Positions 24,743 through 34,875 of a DNA stretch of 64,000 nt are shown piece by piece. The number at the start of each line of letters is the position of its first letter. The first letter of the stretch is position 1. A program made the position numbers and the translations under genes. Origin of the DNA: DAOTTX01 sp034437515 (GTDB lineage: Bacteria; Chloroflexota; Anaerolineae; Aggregatilineales; Phototrophicaceae); NCBI GenBank assembly GCA_034437515.1, contig DAOTTX010000372.1, positions 1-64,000 of the forward strand. Direction: 5' to 3'. The notes beneath the pieces were generated by a model. The model did no database searches, had not been told where the DNA came from, and saw only the letters and a program-made list of their open reading frames with translations.

Positions 24743-26161
<1,419 letters not shown>

Positions 26162-26165
26162 TTAG

Positions 26166-27569
26166 TTATTCTTCTCGTCCAGCCGTTAAGTTTTCCTGAT
26201 AGTCCGCCAGCCCATCCCAATCATCGTTTGCAGCAAAGCCAGCTTGCTTCGCCCAGGTGACCAGACTTGGCGCAAAGCGCATTCCGGCTTCATCGATGGC
26301 GGCGGAAAGTTGCGCCTCAGTCGCCTCAGCCAGCGCAGCGAACGTCTTGATCCCATAGGCTTTCAACGCCTCTTCCATTTTGGGGCCTATACCGTCGATT
26401 CGCTTGAGGTCGTCCTCAGCTCCCGGCACGGACTTGGGTGCAGGCACGGGTTTGGGCGGCGGGTCCTCTACCGGGACTGGCGCAGGCGGGTCATTTACCG
26501 CCTGAGGCGGCGCTGAAGACTTTGCTTTTTTCTCCGTCTTTTTCGCTTTGCGCACGGTACGCTTCTTGCCGTTCGCACTTTTCTTACCGTTTGTCGCCAT
26601 TGAACCGGCGCTTGCGTCTCGCTTGGCCTGTGAATCATGCAAGATCTGATCAGCCTTCTTATCCAGCGTATCTTGCAGCGCCTCAGCGCCGCCGACGATG
26701 TCCAGAATTTCATTGGTGATCGTCGCCTGACGTGCCTTGTTGTAGACCAGCGTCAGGTCATCGGCAAGCTGTGAAGCATTGTCAGATGCGTTACGCATCG
26801 CCACCATCCGGGCAGAATGTTCGCTGGCCTTGCTTTCTAACATGGCCTGATACATCTGCAACTCGGTGAAGCGCGGCACAATCTCGTCGAGAATGGCCTG
26901 CGGGTTCGGCTCATATTCGTAATCTTGCCCACTGCCGGAGACAGCCGGCACTTCTTTGACGTACTCCGCCGCGACTTGATCCTCAGTCGTGTACGGTATC
27001 AACGGCAACCAGCCAAGCACCGACGGCTTTTGCGTCAGAGTGTTGATAAAGTCGGTATAGGCGATAAAGACCTGATCGACTTCATGGCTGAGGAAAGCGT
27101 CAATGGCAATCCGTGAGATCGGCGAGATATCCGCTAACCGCACCCCATCGGGGATGTCGGTGAATTCCGCGACCACATTTTCATTCGCACGGAGCAGCGC
27201 ATCACGGCCTTTGCGACCGACAGTGACAAACTCCGTCGGCTTGCCGAGCCGCTGTTTAAACCGTTGCACCGCACGGATGACGTTCGTGTTGAACGCCCCG
27301 GCGAGACCGCGATCCGATGTGATGAGCACGATCATAATCTTATTGATCTCTGCCCGTTCGGTCAGCAGTGGGTGCAGCACCTCGCCGCCGGAAACGGCCT
27401 GAATGTTCAGCAGAATTTCCCATGCTTTTTCAGAGTAGGCGCGGCTGGCAAGCACACGCGCCTGCGCCTTACGTACCCGTGAGGCTGAAACCGCCTCCAG
27501 CGCACGGGTGATCTGCCCAATATTCTTGACACTTCGGATGCGATTCTTTACATCGCGTGCACTGGGCAT
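26166..27569 (-). CDS. atpG: F1Fo ATP synthase gamma subunit with C-terminal HhH extension
   Basis: 467 residues against the usual 280-310. Residues 1-298 are an ordinary gamma: N-terminal helix (VKNRIRSVKNIGQITRALEAVSASR), Rossmann-like middle and the C-terminal helix with YNKARQATITNEILDIVGGAEAL (about 276-298), which in known structures sits in the alpha3beta3 core. An extension follows without a stop: a Lys/Arg-rich stretch (about 327-350), a Pro-rich linker (354-383), and a helix-hairpin-helix domain (about 384-445) with LKRIDGIGPKMEEALKAYGI and TFAALAEATEAQL. Similar HhH modules are known as add-ons of other proteins, such as NuoE in some alphaproteobacteria. What it binds is unknown. 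The gene has intact frame and ordinary codon use. Confidence 0.95.
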   Translation of the reverse strand: MPSARDVKNRIRSVKNIGQITRALEAVSASRVRKAQARVLASRAYSEKAWEILLNIQAVSGGEVLHPLLTERAEINKIMIVLITSDRGLAGAFNTNVIRAVQRFKQRLGKPTEFVTVGRKGRDALLRANENVVAEFTDIPDGVRLADISPISRIAIDAFLSHEVDQVFIAYTDFINTLTQKPSVLGWLPLIPYTTEDQVAAEYVKEVPAVSGSGQDYEYEPNPQAILDEIVPRFTELQMYQAMLESKASEHSARMVAMRNASDNASQLADDLTLVYNKARQATITNEILDIVGGAEALQDTLDKKADQILHDSQAKRDASAGSMATNGKKSANGKKRTVRKAKKTEKKAKSSAPPQAVNDPPAPVPVEDPPPKPVPAPKSVPGAEDDLKRIDGIGPKMEEALKAYGIKTFAALAEATEAQLSAAIDEAGMRFAPSLVTWAKQAGFAANDDWDGLADYQENLTAGREE

Positions 27570-27643
27570 GATTCTCCCTTCCTGATTGCTCTCTCAAAAA
27601 AGGGGACACGTTCGCTCACGCACCCCTGTTAATCGTCGTAACC

Positions 27644-29149
27644 TTAGTCCCAGGTTTCGTTGAAGCGGTCACATGCTTCAGCCATACCCTCGCGGATCTC
27701 GTCGGTCATTTTCTGCTCGGTCATCATCTTCTCAACGAGTTCAGAATACTGCGTATTGAAGAAGTGCAGGAAGTTCTCCTGCCATTCCTCCACACGTTCC
27801 ACCGTCACATCTTCGAGATACCCGTTGGTGCCGGCGAAGATCAACACGATCTGATCTGACAGCGAAATCGGCTGATACTGCGGCTGCTTGAGTAGTTCCG
27901 TCAAACGCAACCCACGATCCAACTGGCGCTGAGTGGACTTATCCAGGTCGGAGCCGAACTGCGCGAACGATTCCAACGAGCGGAACTGGGCAAGATCGAG
28001 GCGCATACCACCGGCGACCTTCTTCATCAGGTTCGTTTGTGCGTCACCACCCACGCGGCTGACGCTGATACCGACGTTCAACGCCGGGCGTTGCCCTGCG
28101 TAGAACAAGTCGGACTCAAGATAAATCTGACCATCCGTAATCGAGATCACGTTCGTCGGCACAAACGCGGACACGTCACCGAGCAAAGTCTCGATCACCG
28201 GCAGCGCGGTCAGGCTGCCACCGCCGCGCTCATCACTGAGCTGCGCGGCGCGCTCCAGCAAGCGACTATGCAAGTAGAACACGTCACCGGGGTAGGCTTC
28301 ACGTCCCGGCGGACGGCGCATCAGCAGGGAAACCTCACGGTAAGCCCAGGCATGTTTTGACAGGTCATCATAGACGACCAGCGCGTCCATTTCGTTTTCC
28401 ATAAACCACTCACCGATGGCACAACCGGAGTATGGTGCGATGTACTGCATCGCCGCCGGGTCAGAAGCGGAAGCGACGACGATGGTGGTATAATCCATCG
28501 CGCCATATTCTTCCAGGGTGGCCTGCAAACGAGCGACCTCACCCTTACGCTTGCCAACTGCGACATAAATGCAGTAGAGGCCCTTACCCTTCTGGTTGAT
28601 GATGGTGTCGATGGCGACGGCGGTCTTACCTACCTGACGGTCACCAATAATCAACTCACGCTGACCGCGCCCAATCGGGATCATCGCGTCAATCGCCATA
28701 ATACCCGTCTGCACCGGACGGTCAACACCCTTACGTTCCATCACACCGGGGGCGATGCGCTCCACGTTGTAGAATTCATTGGATTCAATCGGCCCCTTGC
28801 CATCTACCGGGTGCCCAAGTGCGTCAACGACACGCCCGACCATCCCCATACCGACCGGCACCGACGCGATGCGCCCGAGCGGACGAACTTCCGTACCCTC
28901 ACGAATGCTCTCGAATTCGCCGAGGATGATGATACCGACGTTATCTTTTTCCAGGTTGAACGCCATCCCTGCGGAGCCAGTACCGAAGCGCACCAACTCA
29001 CTAAAGCGAATATTATCCAGGCCTGCGACGCGGGCAATACCGTCACCGACCTCTTCGACATAACCGACCTCAACCGCTTCAACATCTGATTCATAGCTAT
29101 TGACCTGGTCGAGCAAAGACTGATAAATATCGTTGGTGGCTTCCGCCAT
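27644..29149 (-). CDS. atpA: F1Fo ATP synthase alpha subunit
   Basis: 501 residues, normal length. The non-catalytic nucleotide site has GDRQVGKTA (about 169-177). The stretches [21 protein letters not shown] and the [21 protein letters not shown] block are typical. It is first in this operon: upstream are a promoter and an unrelated gene, not atpH, so delta and all Fo genes must be elsewhere. AGGAG precedes its ATG. Confidence 0.98.
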   Translation of the reverse strand: MAEATNDIYQSLLDQVNSYESDVEAVEVGYVEEVGDGIARVAGLDNIRFSELVRFGTGSAGMAFNLEKDNVGIIILGEFESIREGTEVRPLGRIASVPVGMGMVGRVVDALGHPVDGKGPIESNEFYNVERIAPGVMERKGVDRPVQTGIMAIDAMIPIGRGQRELIIGDRQVGKTAVAIDTIINQKGKGLYCIYVAVGKRKGEVARLQATLEEYGAMDYTTIVVASASDPAAMQYIAPYSGCAIGEWFMENEMDALVVYDDLSKHAWAYREVSLLMRRPPGREAYPGDVFYLHSRLLERAAQLSDERGGGSLTALPVIETLLGDVSAFVPTNVISITDGQIYLESDLFYAGQRPALNVGISVSRVGGDAQTNLMKKVAGGMRLDLAQFRSLESFAQFGSDLDKSTQRQLDRGLRLTELLKQPQYQPISLSDQIVLIFAGTNGYLEDVTVERVEEWQENFLHFFNTQYSELVEKMMTEQKMTDEIREGMAEACDRFNETWD

Positions 29150-29239
29150 TTTCCAGACTCCTATGCTAAAAGTTCATACAACTGAATGAAAACACTCTGA
29201 CAGAATGTAGATTAATCTCTTGATGGTTAAGTGCGGTCA

Positions 29240-29268
29240 TTGTAACTTATGAACAAACATCTGTCCAC
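29240..29268 (-). promoter_or_regulatory. sigma-70-type promoter of the atp operon
   Basis: On the minus strand TGGACA (29263-29268) and TACAAT (29240-29245) are 17 bases apart, about 91 bases before the atpA start. A Rex-like half-site TTGTGAA lies just upstream at about 29275-29281. The leader has no evident terminator. Confidence 0.6.
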
Positions 29269-29285
29269 ATTTTCACAATTGCCGC

Positions 29286-29582
29286 TTAACCATCACAACG
29301 CTCGAAGTGTTGCACGAACGGTGCCTCGGCAAAATAGGGGCTGATGAGCGCCCGGTGCTTCTCGAAACGATCACTCTCACGAAAGTTGACGGTGTGCGCT
29401 TGCAGCGTCTCCCATTGGATCAGCAGCAGATAGCGCGTCGGGTCTTCCATGCTGCGGCGCAGTTCCGCGTCGATATAACCATCGGTCACACTGATGTAGT
29501 TGTCGATACTTTGCTGTACGGCTTGCTCAAATGCCTGGTCTGTGCCCTCACGGATGTGGACTTCAGCCACTTCTAAGATCAT
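29286..29582 (-). CDS. antibiotic-biosynthesis-monooxygenase (ABM) fold protein
   Basis: 98 residues, a single ABM/dimeric ferredoxin-like domain: ILEVAEVHIREGTDQAFEQA at the start, GYIDAELRRSMEDPTRYLLLIQWE in the middle, and a late aromatic-rich FAEAPFVQHFE. Members act as small cofactor-free monooxygenases or haem-degrading or signalling proteins; the substrate is not evident. I place the start at the ATG (complement of 29580-29582), which has better spacing from GGAGGG than the GTG one codon earlier. It follows proC by 18 bases and is probably the last gene of that operon. Confidence 0.85.
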   Translation of the reverse strand: MILEVAEVHIREGTDQAFEQAVQQSIDNYISVTDGYIDAELRRSMEDPTRYLLLIQWETLQAHTVNFRESDRFEKHRALISPYFAEAPFVQHFERCDG

Positions 29583-29600
29583 CACGTACCCTCCTCGAAA

Positions 29601-30428
29601 TTATTCGTCTTGCCCTAGCTCTACAGATCGCTTATAGGCGGCCCACACCGCTTGAGAGATCGTCGTGCGGACGCTACCCTTTTCTAGTTGGTACAACGCC
29701 GCCGCAGATGTCCCGCCGGGGCTGGTCACCTGATTGCGTAGTTCTGCCGGATGTTTGCCGGATTTGATCGCGTAGTTCACCGCACCTAGCATGGTCTGTT
29801 GGACGAGCTTTTGTGAATCTTGCCGGGAAAAACCCATATGCACCCCGGCGTCGATCAAGGCTTCCATCAGCAAGAACACATAAGACGGCCCACTACCATT
29901 GAGCGCGGTCGCCATATCCATAAATTTTTCATCGCTGACGCGCAGCGTTTCACCCAATGCGCCCAGTACGAGTTCCGCCCACAATAACTGCTCGTCGGAA
30001 ACATCCGGTGTCGCCACCCATGCCGTCATCCCCTCGCCGATTTGACCGGGTGTGTTCGGCATCGCACGCACCACATGACGGTTATCACACCCCTCCATAA
30101 TGCGCTTGAGCTTCACCCCGGCGGCGATACTCATCACCAACGCGTCCTCGTGGATGCGATTATGCAGCCCCGGCAGCACTTTGCCCATCACCTGTGGCTT
30201 GACCGATAGCACGACGATGTCTGCATCGGTAATGGCCTCGGCGTTGTCAGTCGTGAAGTTCAGACCGTAGCGGCCTTTGAGTTCCTCGCCGCGTTCGAGA
30301 TGTGGGTCAGAAGCGGTGATCGCAGCGGGTTGGATTAACTCACGCGCCAGCAACCCCTTAATCATGGCTTCACCCATCACACCTGCACCGACAAAGGCTA
30401 CTCGTTTGTTGGTCAATGTTGTTGTCAT
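29601..30428 (-). CDS. proC: pyrroline-5-carboxylate reductase
   Basis: 275 residues, standard. It reduces pyrroline-5-carboxylate to proline with NAD(P)H. The N-terminal Rossmann motif is VAFVGAGVMGEAMIKGLL. The C-terminal dimer domain has the family signature GSGPSYVFLLMEALIDAGVHMG and ends with SPGGTSAAALYQLE. The start is the ATG whose ATGA overlaps the stop of the enolase-superfamily gene upstream, so translation is coupled. Proline genes proA and proB are not in the window. Confidence 0.95.
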   Translation of the reverse strand: MTTTLTNKRVAFVGAGVMGEAMIKGLLARELIQPAAITASDPHLERGEELKGRYGLNFTTDNAEAITDADIVVLSVKPQVMGKVLPGLHNRIHEDALVMSIAAGVKLKRIMEGCDNRHVVRAMPNTPGQIGEGMTAWVATPDVSDEQLLWAELVLGALGETLRVSDEKFMDMATALNGSGPSYVFLLMEALIDAGVHMGFSRQDSQKLVQQTMLGAVNYAIKSGKHPAELRNQVTSPGGTSAAALYQLEKGSVRTTISQAVWAAYKRSVELGQDE

Positions 30429-31591
30429 TTCACACGCTCCCGGTCTTGGTATGGATATTGTGCAACCCAACGCGCTTTTGCTTCCTGCAACCGTTCCGGC
30501 ACGACCTCTACACCGATTCCCGGCGCATCCGGCACAGCAATGGTGCTGTTTTCACCCAACACGAACGGCGGATCGGTCAAATCCGGGTCAAAGTAGCGAT
30601 CCGTCGCGGAGATGTCGCTGGGCATCGTCACACCCGGCAGCGAGGCAAGCGCCAGATTCGCCGCCCGACCAACGCCCGTTTCCAGCAGGCCGCCGATCCA
30701 CAAGTCAATGTCGTTCTCTACACAATAGCGGTAGATCGCCAGACTCTGCGTAAAGCCGCTGACCCGTGCCGGCTTCAGGTTAATGATGCTGCAAGCGCCA
30801 TTTTCAACCGCCAGCATCGCATCACCGAGCGTGTGAATGCTCTCATCAAGACAAATGCGCGACTCAAGCTGCGGTTGCAATTTGCTGTGTTGGTAGATGT
30901 CGTCATGTCCTAACGGCTGTTCAATCATCAGCAGATCAAACTCATCAAACTGTTTGAGATGATCGGCATCCGCCGGCCTGTAGGCGCTGTTGGCGTCTAG
31001 CATCAATGAAATATCAGGGTATGCCGCCCGCACCGCACGAGTCAGTTCGACATCCCAACCCGGCTTGATCTTGAGCTTGATGCGTCCATAACCCTGCTCA
31101 AGCCGTAGCGCGATGATTTCTAGCGTTTTTTCGATCGTCTCCTGAATACCGATGCTCACACCGACGATGGCGTGCCCCTTCGAAGCATGACCCCCTGGCA
31201 GATGCGCGGCAAACAGATCGGCTAACCGCACGTCATTGGTCTTTGCCAGCGCATCCCACACCGCCCCCTCAACCCCGGCTTTCGCCATCGGATGCCCACG
31301 TATCTTACTCATTAAAGCGGGCACATCGGTCGCCGCGTCGATGGTCTGGTCGGTAACGTAGTCAATCAAAAATTCGGACATCACATGCAGTGCTGTGCCC
31401 ATCGACTCATAAGCGTAGCTGGGCAACATCTTCGTCGGACATTCGCCCCACCCTGTAACGCCGTCCGTCGTGGTCAACTCAACGATGACCGCAGACTTGA
31501 ACGGTTCCCAGCTTGCGCTGGTATGCAGGCGCTCGACTAGCGGCAAGCCCACCGGATGTAACACTATTTGCTTGACGGTAATCGACCTCAT
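30425..31591 (-). CDS. enolase-superfamily o-succinylbenzoate synthase / N-succinylamino acid racemase
   Basis: 388 residues. The muconate-lactonising subgroup is shown by the KxK catalytic pair in RIKLKIKPGWD, metal ligands in MLDANSAY, MIEQPLG and CLDESI, and the second Lys in INLKPARVSGF. The family makes o-succinylbenzoate for menaquinone and, in some members, racemises N-succinylamino acids. No other men gene is near. The next gene upstream is a GNAT acyltransferase, as in the published Geobacillus and Deinococcus NSAR clusters for converting D- to L-amino acids, which favours the racemase role; that remains inference. It overlaps both neighbours by four bases. Confidence 0.85.
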   Translation of the reverse strand: MRSITVKQIVLHPVGLPLVERLHTSASWEPFKSAVIVELTTTDGVTGWGECPTKMLPSYAYESMGTALHVMSEFLIDYVTDQTIDAATDVPALMSKIRGHPMAKAGVEGAVWDALAKTNDVRLADLFAAHLPGGHASKGHAIVGVSIGIQETIEKTLEIIALRLEQGYGRIKLKIKPGWDVELTRAVRAAYPDISLMLDANSAYRPADADHLKQFDEFDLLMIEQPLGHDDIYQHSKLQPQLESRICLDESIHTLGDAMLAVENGACSIINLKPARVSGFTQSLAIYRYCVENDIDLWIGGLLETGVGRAANLALASLPGVTMPSDISATDRYFDPDLTDPPFVLGENSTIAVPDAPGIGVEVVPERLQEAKARWVAQYPYQDRERVK

Positions 31592-32490
31592 TGTTCCTCA
31601 CCTCGTTTTGTGTGTCGTCCCATCGAGCAAACGTAGAAAGCACGATCTCGCCCTTCGTACTGCCCGTGAATAAAATCCGTCACCACATAACCAGCACTGT
31701 GAAAGGTCGAATTCTTACGCGCCATCACTTCGGGCAGCAGCCCGCGGATGTGTGAGCGCCAGGTTTTCGCCAGATCAGGCAGTGCGTTGACCAAACCACG
31801 AAAGTCAACCGGAATCTCAATGATAGGATATTTGCCCTCGGCTTTGTTGATGGACTCCGCCGGGCACGGGACGCCGTCCTTGTCCTCTGATGGATTTAGG
31901 ATCACGCCGCCTTCATTGAGATATTGTTCCAGTGTCCTCGGTTCGTGCTTCTGCGTCACGCGATCTTTAACGGGCTGCGCGTCTAACACCCAGGAAGCCA
32001 CAAGACGGTCGGAATTCCCCTGTATAGACAGACCTTGCGCATCACTCGACGTGCCGTAGTAGTTCTCAATAAATCGCCAGGAACGGCAACCGAGCTTACG
32101 CAGATTGAAATGTGCGTTGAGCGAAAGCAGCGGGTCAAACGTCCAGGTAATCAAATCGATCCCTTGTTCTTGCGCGACCTCTCGCTGTTTGAACTTTAAC
32201 CGCTGCGCGATGTCCTGTCCGCGATACTCCGGTAGCACCAGCATCCGCTTGGAGTAGATTTTGAGGTGATCGCGGGCGGGGGTGCCTTCCGTCGCCAATA
32301 AACCGATGAGTACCCCGATCATCCGCTCACCGTCTAAAGCGACGATGACGTGGCCGCCGGAATGCACAATGGTATGCAGGGTCTGCCCCGGTACTAAGGA
32401 CTCGACATCGGTGCCCCAGTACACTTTTTGTAATTCTACCGCTGCATAGAGCGCGTTAAATTCTCGAATTGATTTGATTTCAATTGCCAT
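31588..32490 (-). CDS. predicted GNAT acyltransferase (COG3375-like)
   Basis: 300 residues, longer than a bare GNAT domain. The acetyl-CoA-binding region is in VLPEYRGQDIAQRLKFKQREVAQEQG (about 90-115), preceded by the beta strands around HVIVALDGERMIGVLIGLL. The C-terminal 150 residues are a family-specific domain. Homologues next to NSAR have been described as N-succinyltransferases for D-amino acids. Four-base overlap with the downstream enolase gene supports a joint role. It follows the SDR gene by three bases. Confidence 0.8.
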   Translation of the reverse strand: MAIEIKSIREFNALYAAVELQKVYWGTDVESLVPGQTLHTIVHSGGHVIVALDGERMIGVLIGLLATEGTPARDHLKIYSKRMLVLPEYRGQDIAQRLKFKQREVAQEQGIDLITWTFDPLLSLNAHFNLRKLGCRSWRFIENYYGTSSDAQGLSIQGNSDRLVASWVLDAQPVKDRVTQKHEPRTLEQYLNEGGVILNPSEDKDGVPCPAESINKAEGKYPIIEIPVDFRGLVNALPDLAKTWRSHIRGLLPEVMARKNSTFHSAGYVVTDFIHGQYEGRDRAFYVCSMGRHTKRGEEQ

Positions 32491-32493
32491 AGG

Positions 32494-33453
32494 CTAACTT
32501 TCGCGTGGACGCCGTCGAAAAATATAACGAAATGCAGCGAAGAAATAGCGCCGCTGCGGCATATACTCTACCAAAGTATCCTCAAATCGACGCGGGTGGA
32601 TACCGAACGCATTGCTGATGTTGCCGATACGTGTGGTGCGGTTCGCCGCGAGGATGTCCAGCCATTGAGACGTCATCAACGACCGGGGAAAGATGAACCC
32701 GTAAAGATTCGTGATCCAACGCATCGCATAGGGCGGCAGCTTGACGATGAGCCGGGGGGTGTGCGTCACCCGCATGATGGTCTGCACCATGTCCTCGAAG
32801 GTGATGTATTCCGGGCCGCCGATTTCGACCGTCTCATCAACGACGTTTATACGCTCCAGACTGCGATAGAGCGCCTCGACCAGATCGTCAACGTACAGGG
32901 GATGCAGTACAACTTCACCGAACCCCGGCAGCAAGAACACCCCCGGCGTCACCGCGAACATCATCGCCAGATGGTTAACGAACGAATCCTCAGGGCCGAA
33001 GACTAATCCAGATCGAATGATCGTGAACGCCAACCCACTGTTGCGGATGACACCTTCCACCTGCCCCTTTGTACGCAGCAACACAAACGCCGATGACGGG
33101 GACGCCCCAAGCTGGCTCAATGTGATGATCCTGCCGACGCGCGCGGCGCGTGCCGAGGTGATGAGATTGCGCGTGCCGACCAGCTCGACACGTTCCAGAT
33201 CACGTTCACGACCCCACCACAGCGCATTTTCCAGGTGAATGATGACATGCACACCCGTGACGGCGGTAAACACGGCCTCTTCGTCCAGTAAATTACCGCT
33301 GACGACTTCCGGCGCATTTTCCGCATCCACATCCCACGGGAGCTGGCGCTGTTTGCTTTGCGGCAGCAACACACGCACTGCTCGCCCTTCTTCCATCAAC
33401 CGCCTGACGATGTGCCGCCCGACCAGACCAGTTGCCCCAGTGACCAAAATCAT
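32494..33453 (-). CDS. NAD(P)-binding SDR-like protein (NmrA/NDUFA9 type)
   Basis: 319 residues. The Rossmann motif VTGATGLVGRHIVRRL at about 4-19 marks an atypical/extended SDR. The catalytic YxxxK is replaced by the LRTKGQVE stretch (about 125-135), as in the NmrA/NDUFA9-like branch, whose members bind NAD(P)H but often do not catalyse redox steps. No membrane segment, though the C-terminal part (ITNLYGFIFPRSL) is aromatic. It heads the operon that runs to the ABM gene; a TATAAT lies at 33516-33521 on this strand. Confidence 0.8.
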   Translation of the reverse strand: MILVTGATGLVGRHIVRRLMEEGRAVRVLLPQSKQRQLPWDVDAENAPEVVSGNLLDEEAVFTAVTGVHVIIHLENALWWGRERDLERVELVGTRNLITSARAARVGRIITLSQLGASPSSAFVLLRTKGQVEGVIRNSGLAFTIIRSGLVFGPEDSFVNHLAMMFAVTPGVFLLPGFGEVVLHPLYVDDLVEALYRSLERINVVDETVEIGGPEYITFEDMVQTIMRVTHTPRLIVKLPPYAMRWITNLYGFIFPRSLMTSQWLDILAANRTTRIGNISNAFGIHPRRFEDTLVEYMPQRRYFFAAFRYIFRRRPRES

Positions 33454-33567
33454 AAATCACACAACCTTTGTTGTATGCCGCATCCTTTCCACGTCAAAAA
33501 ATCGTACCGGCGCGTATTATAGCACGTTGTACCCACATCCGGTGGTGAAGATAACCCACTTTGCCTT

Positions 33568-33573
33568 TATAAT
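33568..33573 (+). promoter_or_regulatory. -10 element upstream of fabF
   Basis: A perfect TATAAT 45 bases before the fabF start; the -35 position (TGAAGA, 16-base spacer) is weak. It lies in the divergent region whose minus strand carries TATAAT at 33516-33521 for the SDR operon. Confidence 0.45.
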
Positions 33574-33618
33574 CGAATGATATGTGATTAAAAATTACCA
33601 CCCTCGGAGGGTTTTTGC

Positions 33619-34875
33619 GTGGAACGAAAGCGGGTCGTCATTACAGGTATGGGCATCGCCTGCCCTACAGGGAATACAGTCGAGGAAGCCTGGAAGAACG
33701 CTGCTGAGGGCATCAGTGGCATCGGCCCGATTTTACGCTTTGACACCTCACACCTGGAAAATCACTTCGGCGGTGAGGTTAAGGACTTCGAACCGGAAAA
33801 GCTGCTCGGCAGGCGCGAGGCACGCCGGACGGATCGCGTCACACAGATGGCGCTTTACGCTGCTGACCAAGCCCTCAAAAATGCTGACCTGGAGATCACA
33901 AGAGACAATAGATACGACGTAGGCGCAATCGTCGGTACAGGTATCGGCGGTATTGCGACGATTGTCGCCAGCACACGCAATTATCTAAAAAAAGGCGCAC
34001 GTTTCGTCAGCCCGTTACTCGTCCCGATGATGCTGCCGGATGCACCATCCGGTAAAATTTCGATGGCTTACGGCCTACGCGGGCCGAACTTCGCCATCAC
34101 GACCGCCTGCGCGACCGGTAACAACTGTATCGGTGAAGCTACTGAGATGATCCGGTATGGACGGGTAAAAGCGATGCTAGCCGGGAGTTCTGAGGCCGCG
34201 TTGGAAAGCATTACCATCGCTGGCTTCAACAACATGACGGCAATCTCACGACGCAACGACGCACCGGAGAAAGCCTCACGTCCCTTCGATGTTGACCGTG
34301 ACGGCTTCGTGGTCGCTGAGGGCGCGGCGATTCTCGTACTCGAAGAGATGGAACACGCCCTTAAGCGTGGCGCGAAGATCTACGCGGAAATCCTCGGTTA
34401 CGGTCACACATCCGATGCGTTTCACGTCACCGCTCCCCTGGAAGACGGTTCCGGGGCGGCGGAGGCGATCCGCATGGCAATGGAAGACGCCACCCTGCAA
34501 CCCGACGAAATCGACTACATCAACGCACACGGCACAGGCACCCCATTGAACGATTTGAGCGAAACGGTTGCCTTAAAAACCGCGCTGGGTGAGATCGTCT
34601 ACAGCATTCCCATCAGCTCGACAAAGTCCGTCACCGGGCATCTGATGGGTGCTGCCGGGTCGGTTGAAGCGGTGTTTTCGGTCATGTCCATCCTGGAAAA
34701 CTTCGTCCCACCGACGATGAATCTGGATAACCCAGACCCGGCGTGTGACCTGGACTACACCCCTAATCAAGGCGTCGAACACCCGATCAGCACGGTGATG
34801 AGCAATTCGTTTGGGTTTGGTGGGCATAACGCCGTGTTGATTTTTGGCGAACACAAGTCCAATGGTCACCAGTAG
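33619..34875 (+). CDS. fabF: 3-oxoacyl-[acyl-carrier-protein] synthase II
   Basis: 418 residues, standard KAS II, which elongates acyl-ACP with malonyl-ACP. The catalytic triad is Cys164 (in TTACATGNN), His in NAHGTGTPLND and His in KSVTGHLMGAAG. The C-terminal NSFGFGGHNAVLI is present. It starts at GTG behind GGAGG. It overlaps fabH by 14 bases. No acpP, fabD or fabG is adjacent. Confidence 0.96.
   Translation: MERKRVVITGMGIACPTGNTVEEAWKNAAEGISGIGPILRFDTSHLENHFGGEVKDFEPEKLLGRREARRTDRVTQMALYAADQALKNADLEITRDNRYDVGAIVGTGIGGIATIVASTRNYLKKGARFVSPLLVPMMLPDAPSGKISMAYGLRGPNFAITTACATGNNCIGEATEMIRYGRVKAMLAGSSEAALESITIAGFNNMTAISRRNDAPEKASRPFDVDRDGFVVAEGAAILVLEEMEHALKRGAKIYAEILGYGHTSDAFHVTAPLEDGSGAAEAIRMAMEDATLQPDEIDYINAHGTGTPLNDLSETVALKTALGEIVYSIPISSTKSVTGHLMGAAGSVEAVFSVMSILENFVPPTMNLDNPDPACDLDYTPNQGVEHPISTVMSNSFGFGGHNAVLIFGEHKSNGHQ

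Noticed and set aside
29240..29285. Rex operator upstream of atpA
   Set aside because: Only one half-site TTGTGAA is present; the mirrored half at the proper distance is missing.
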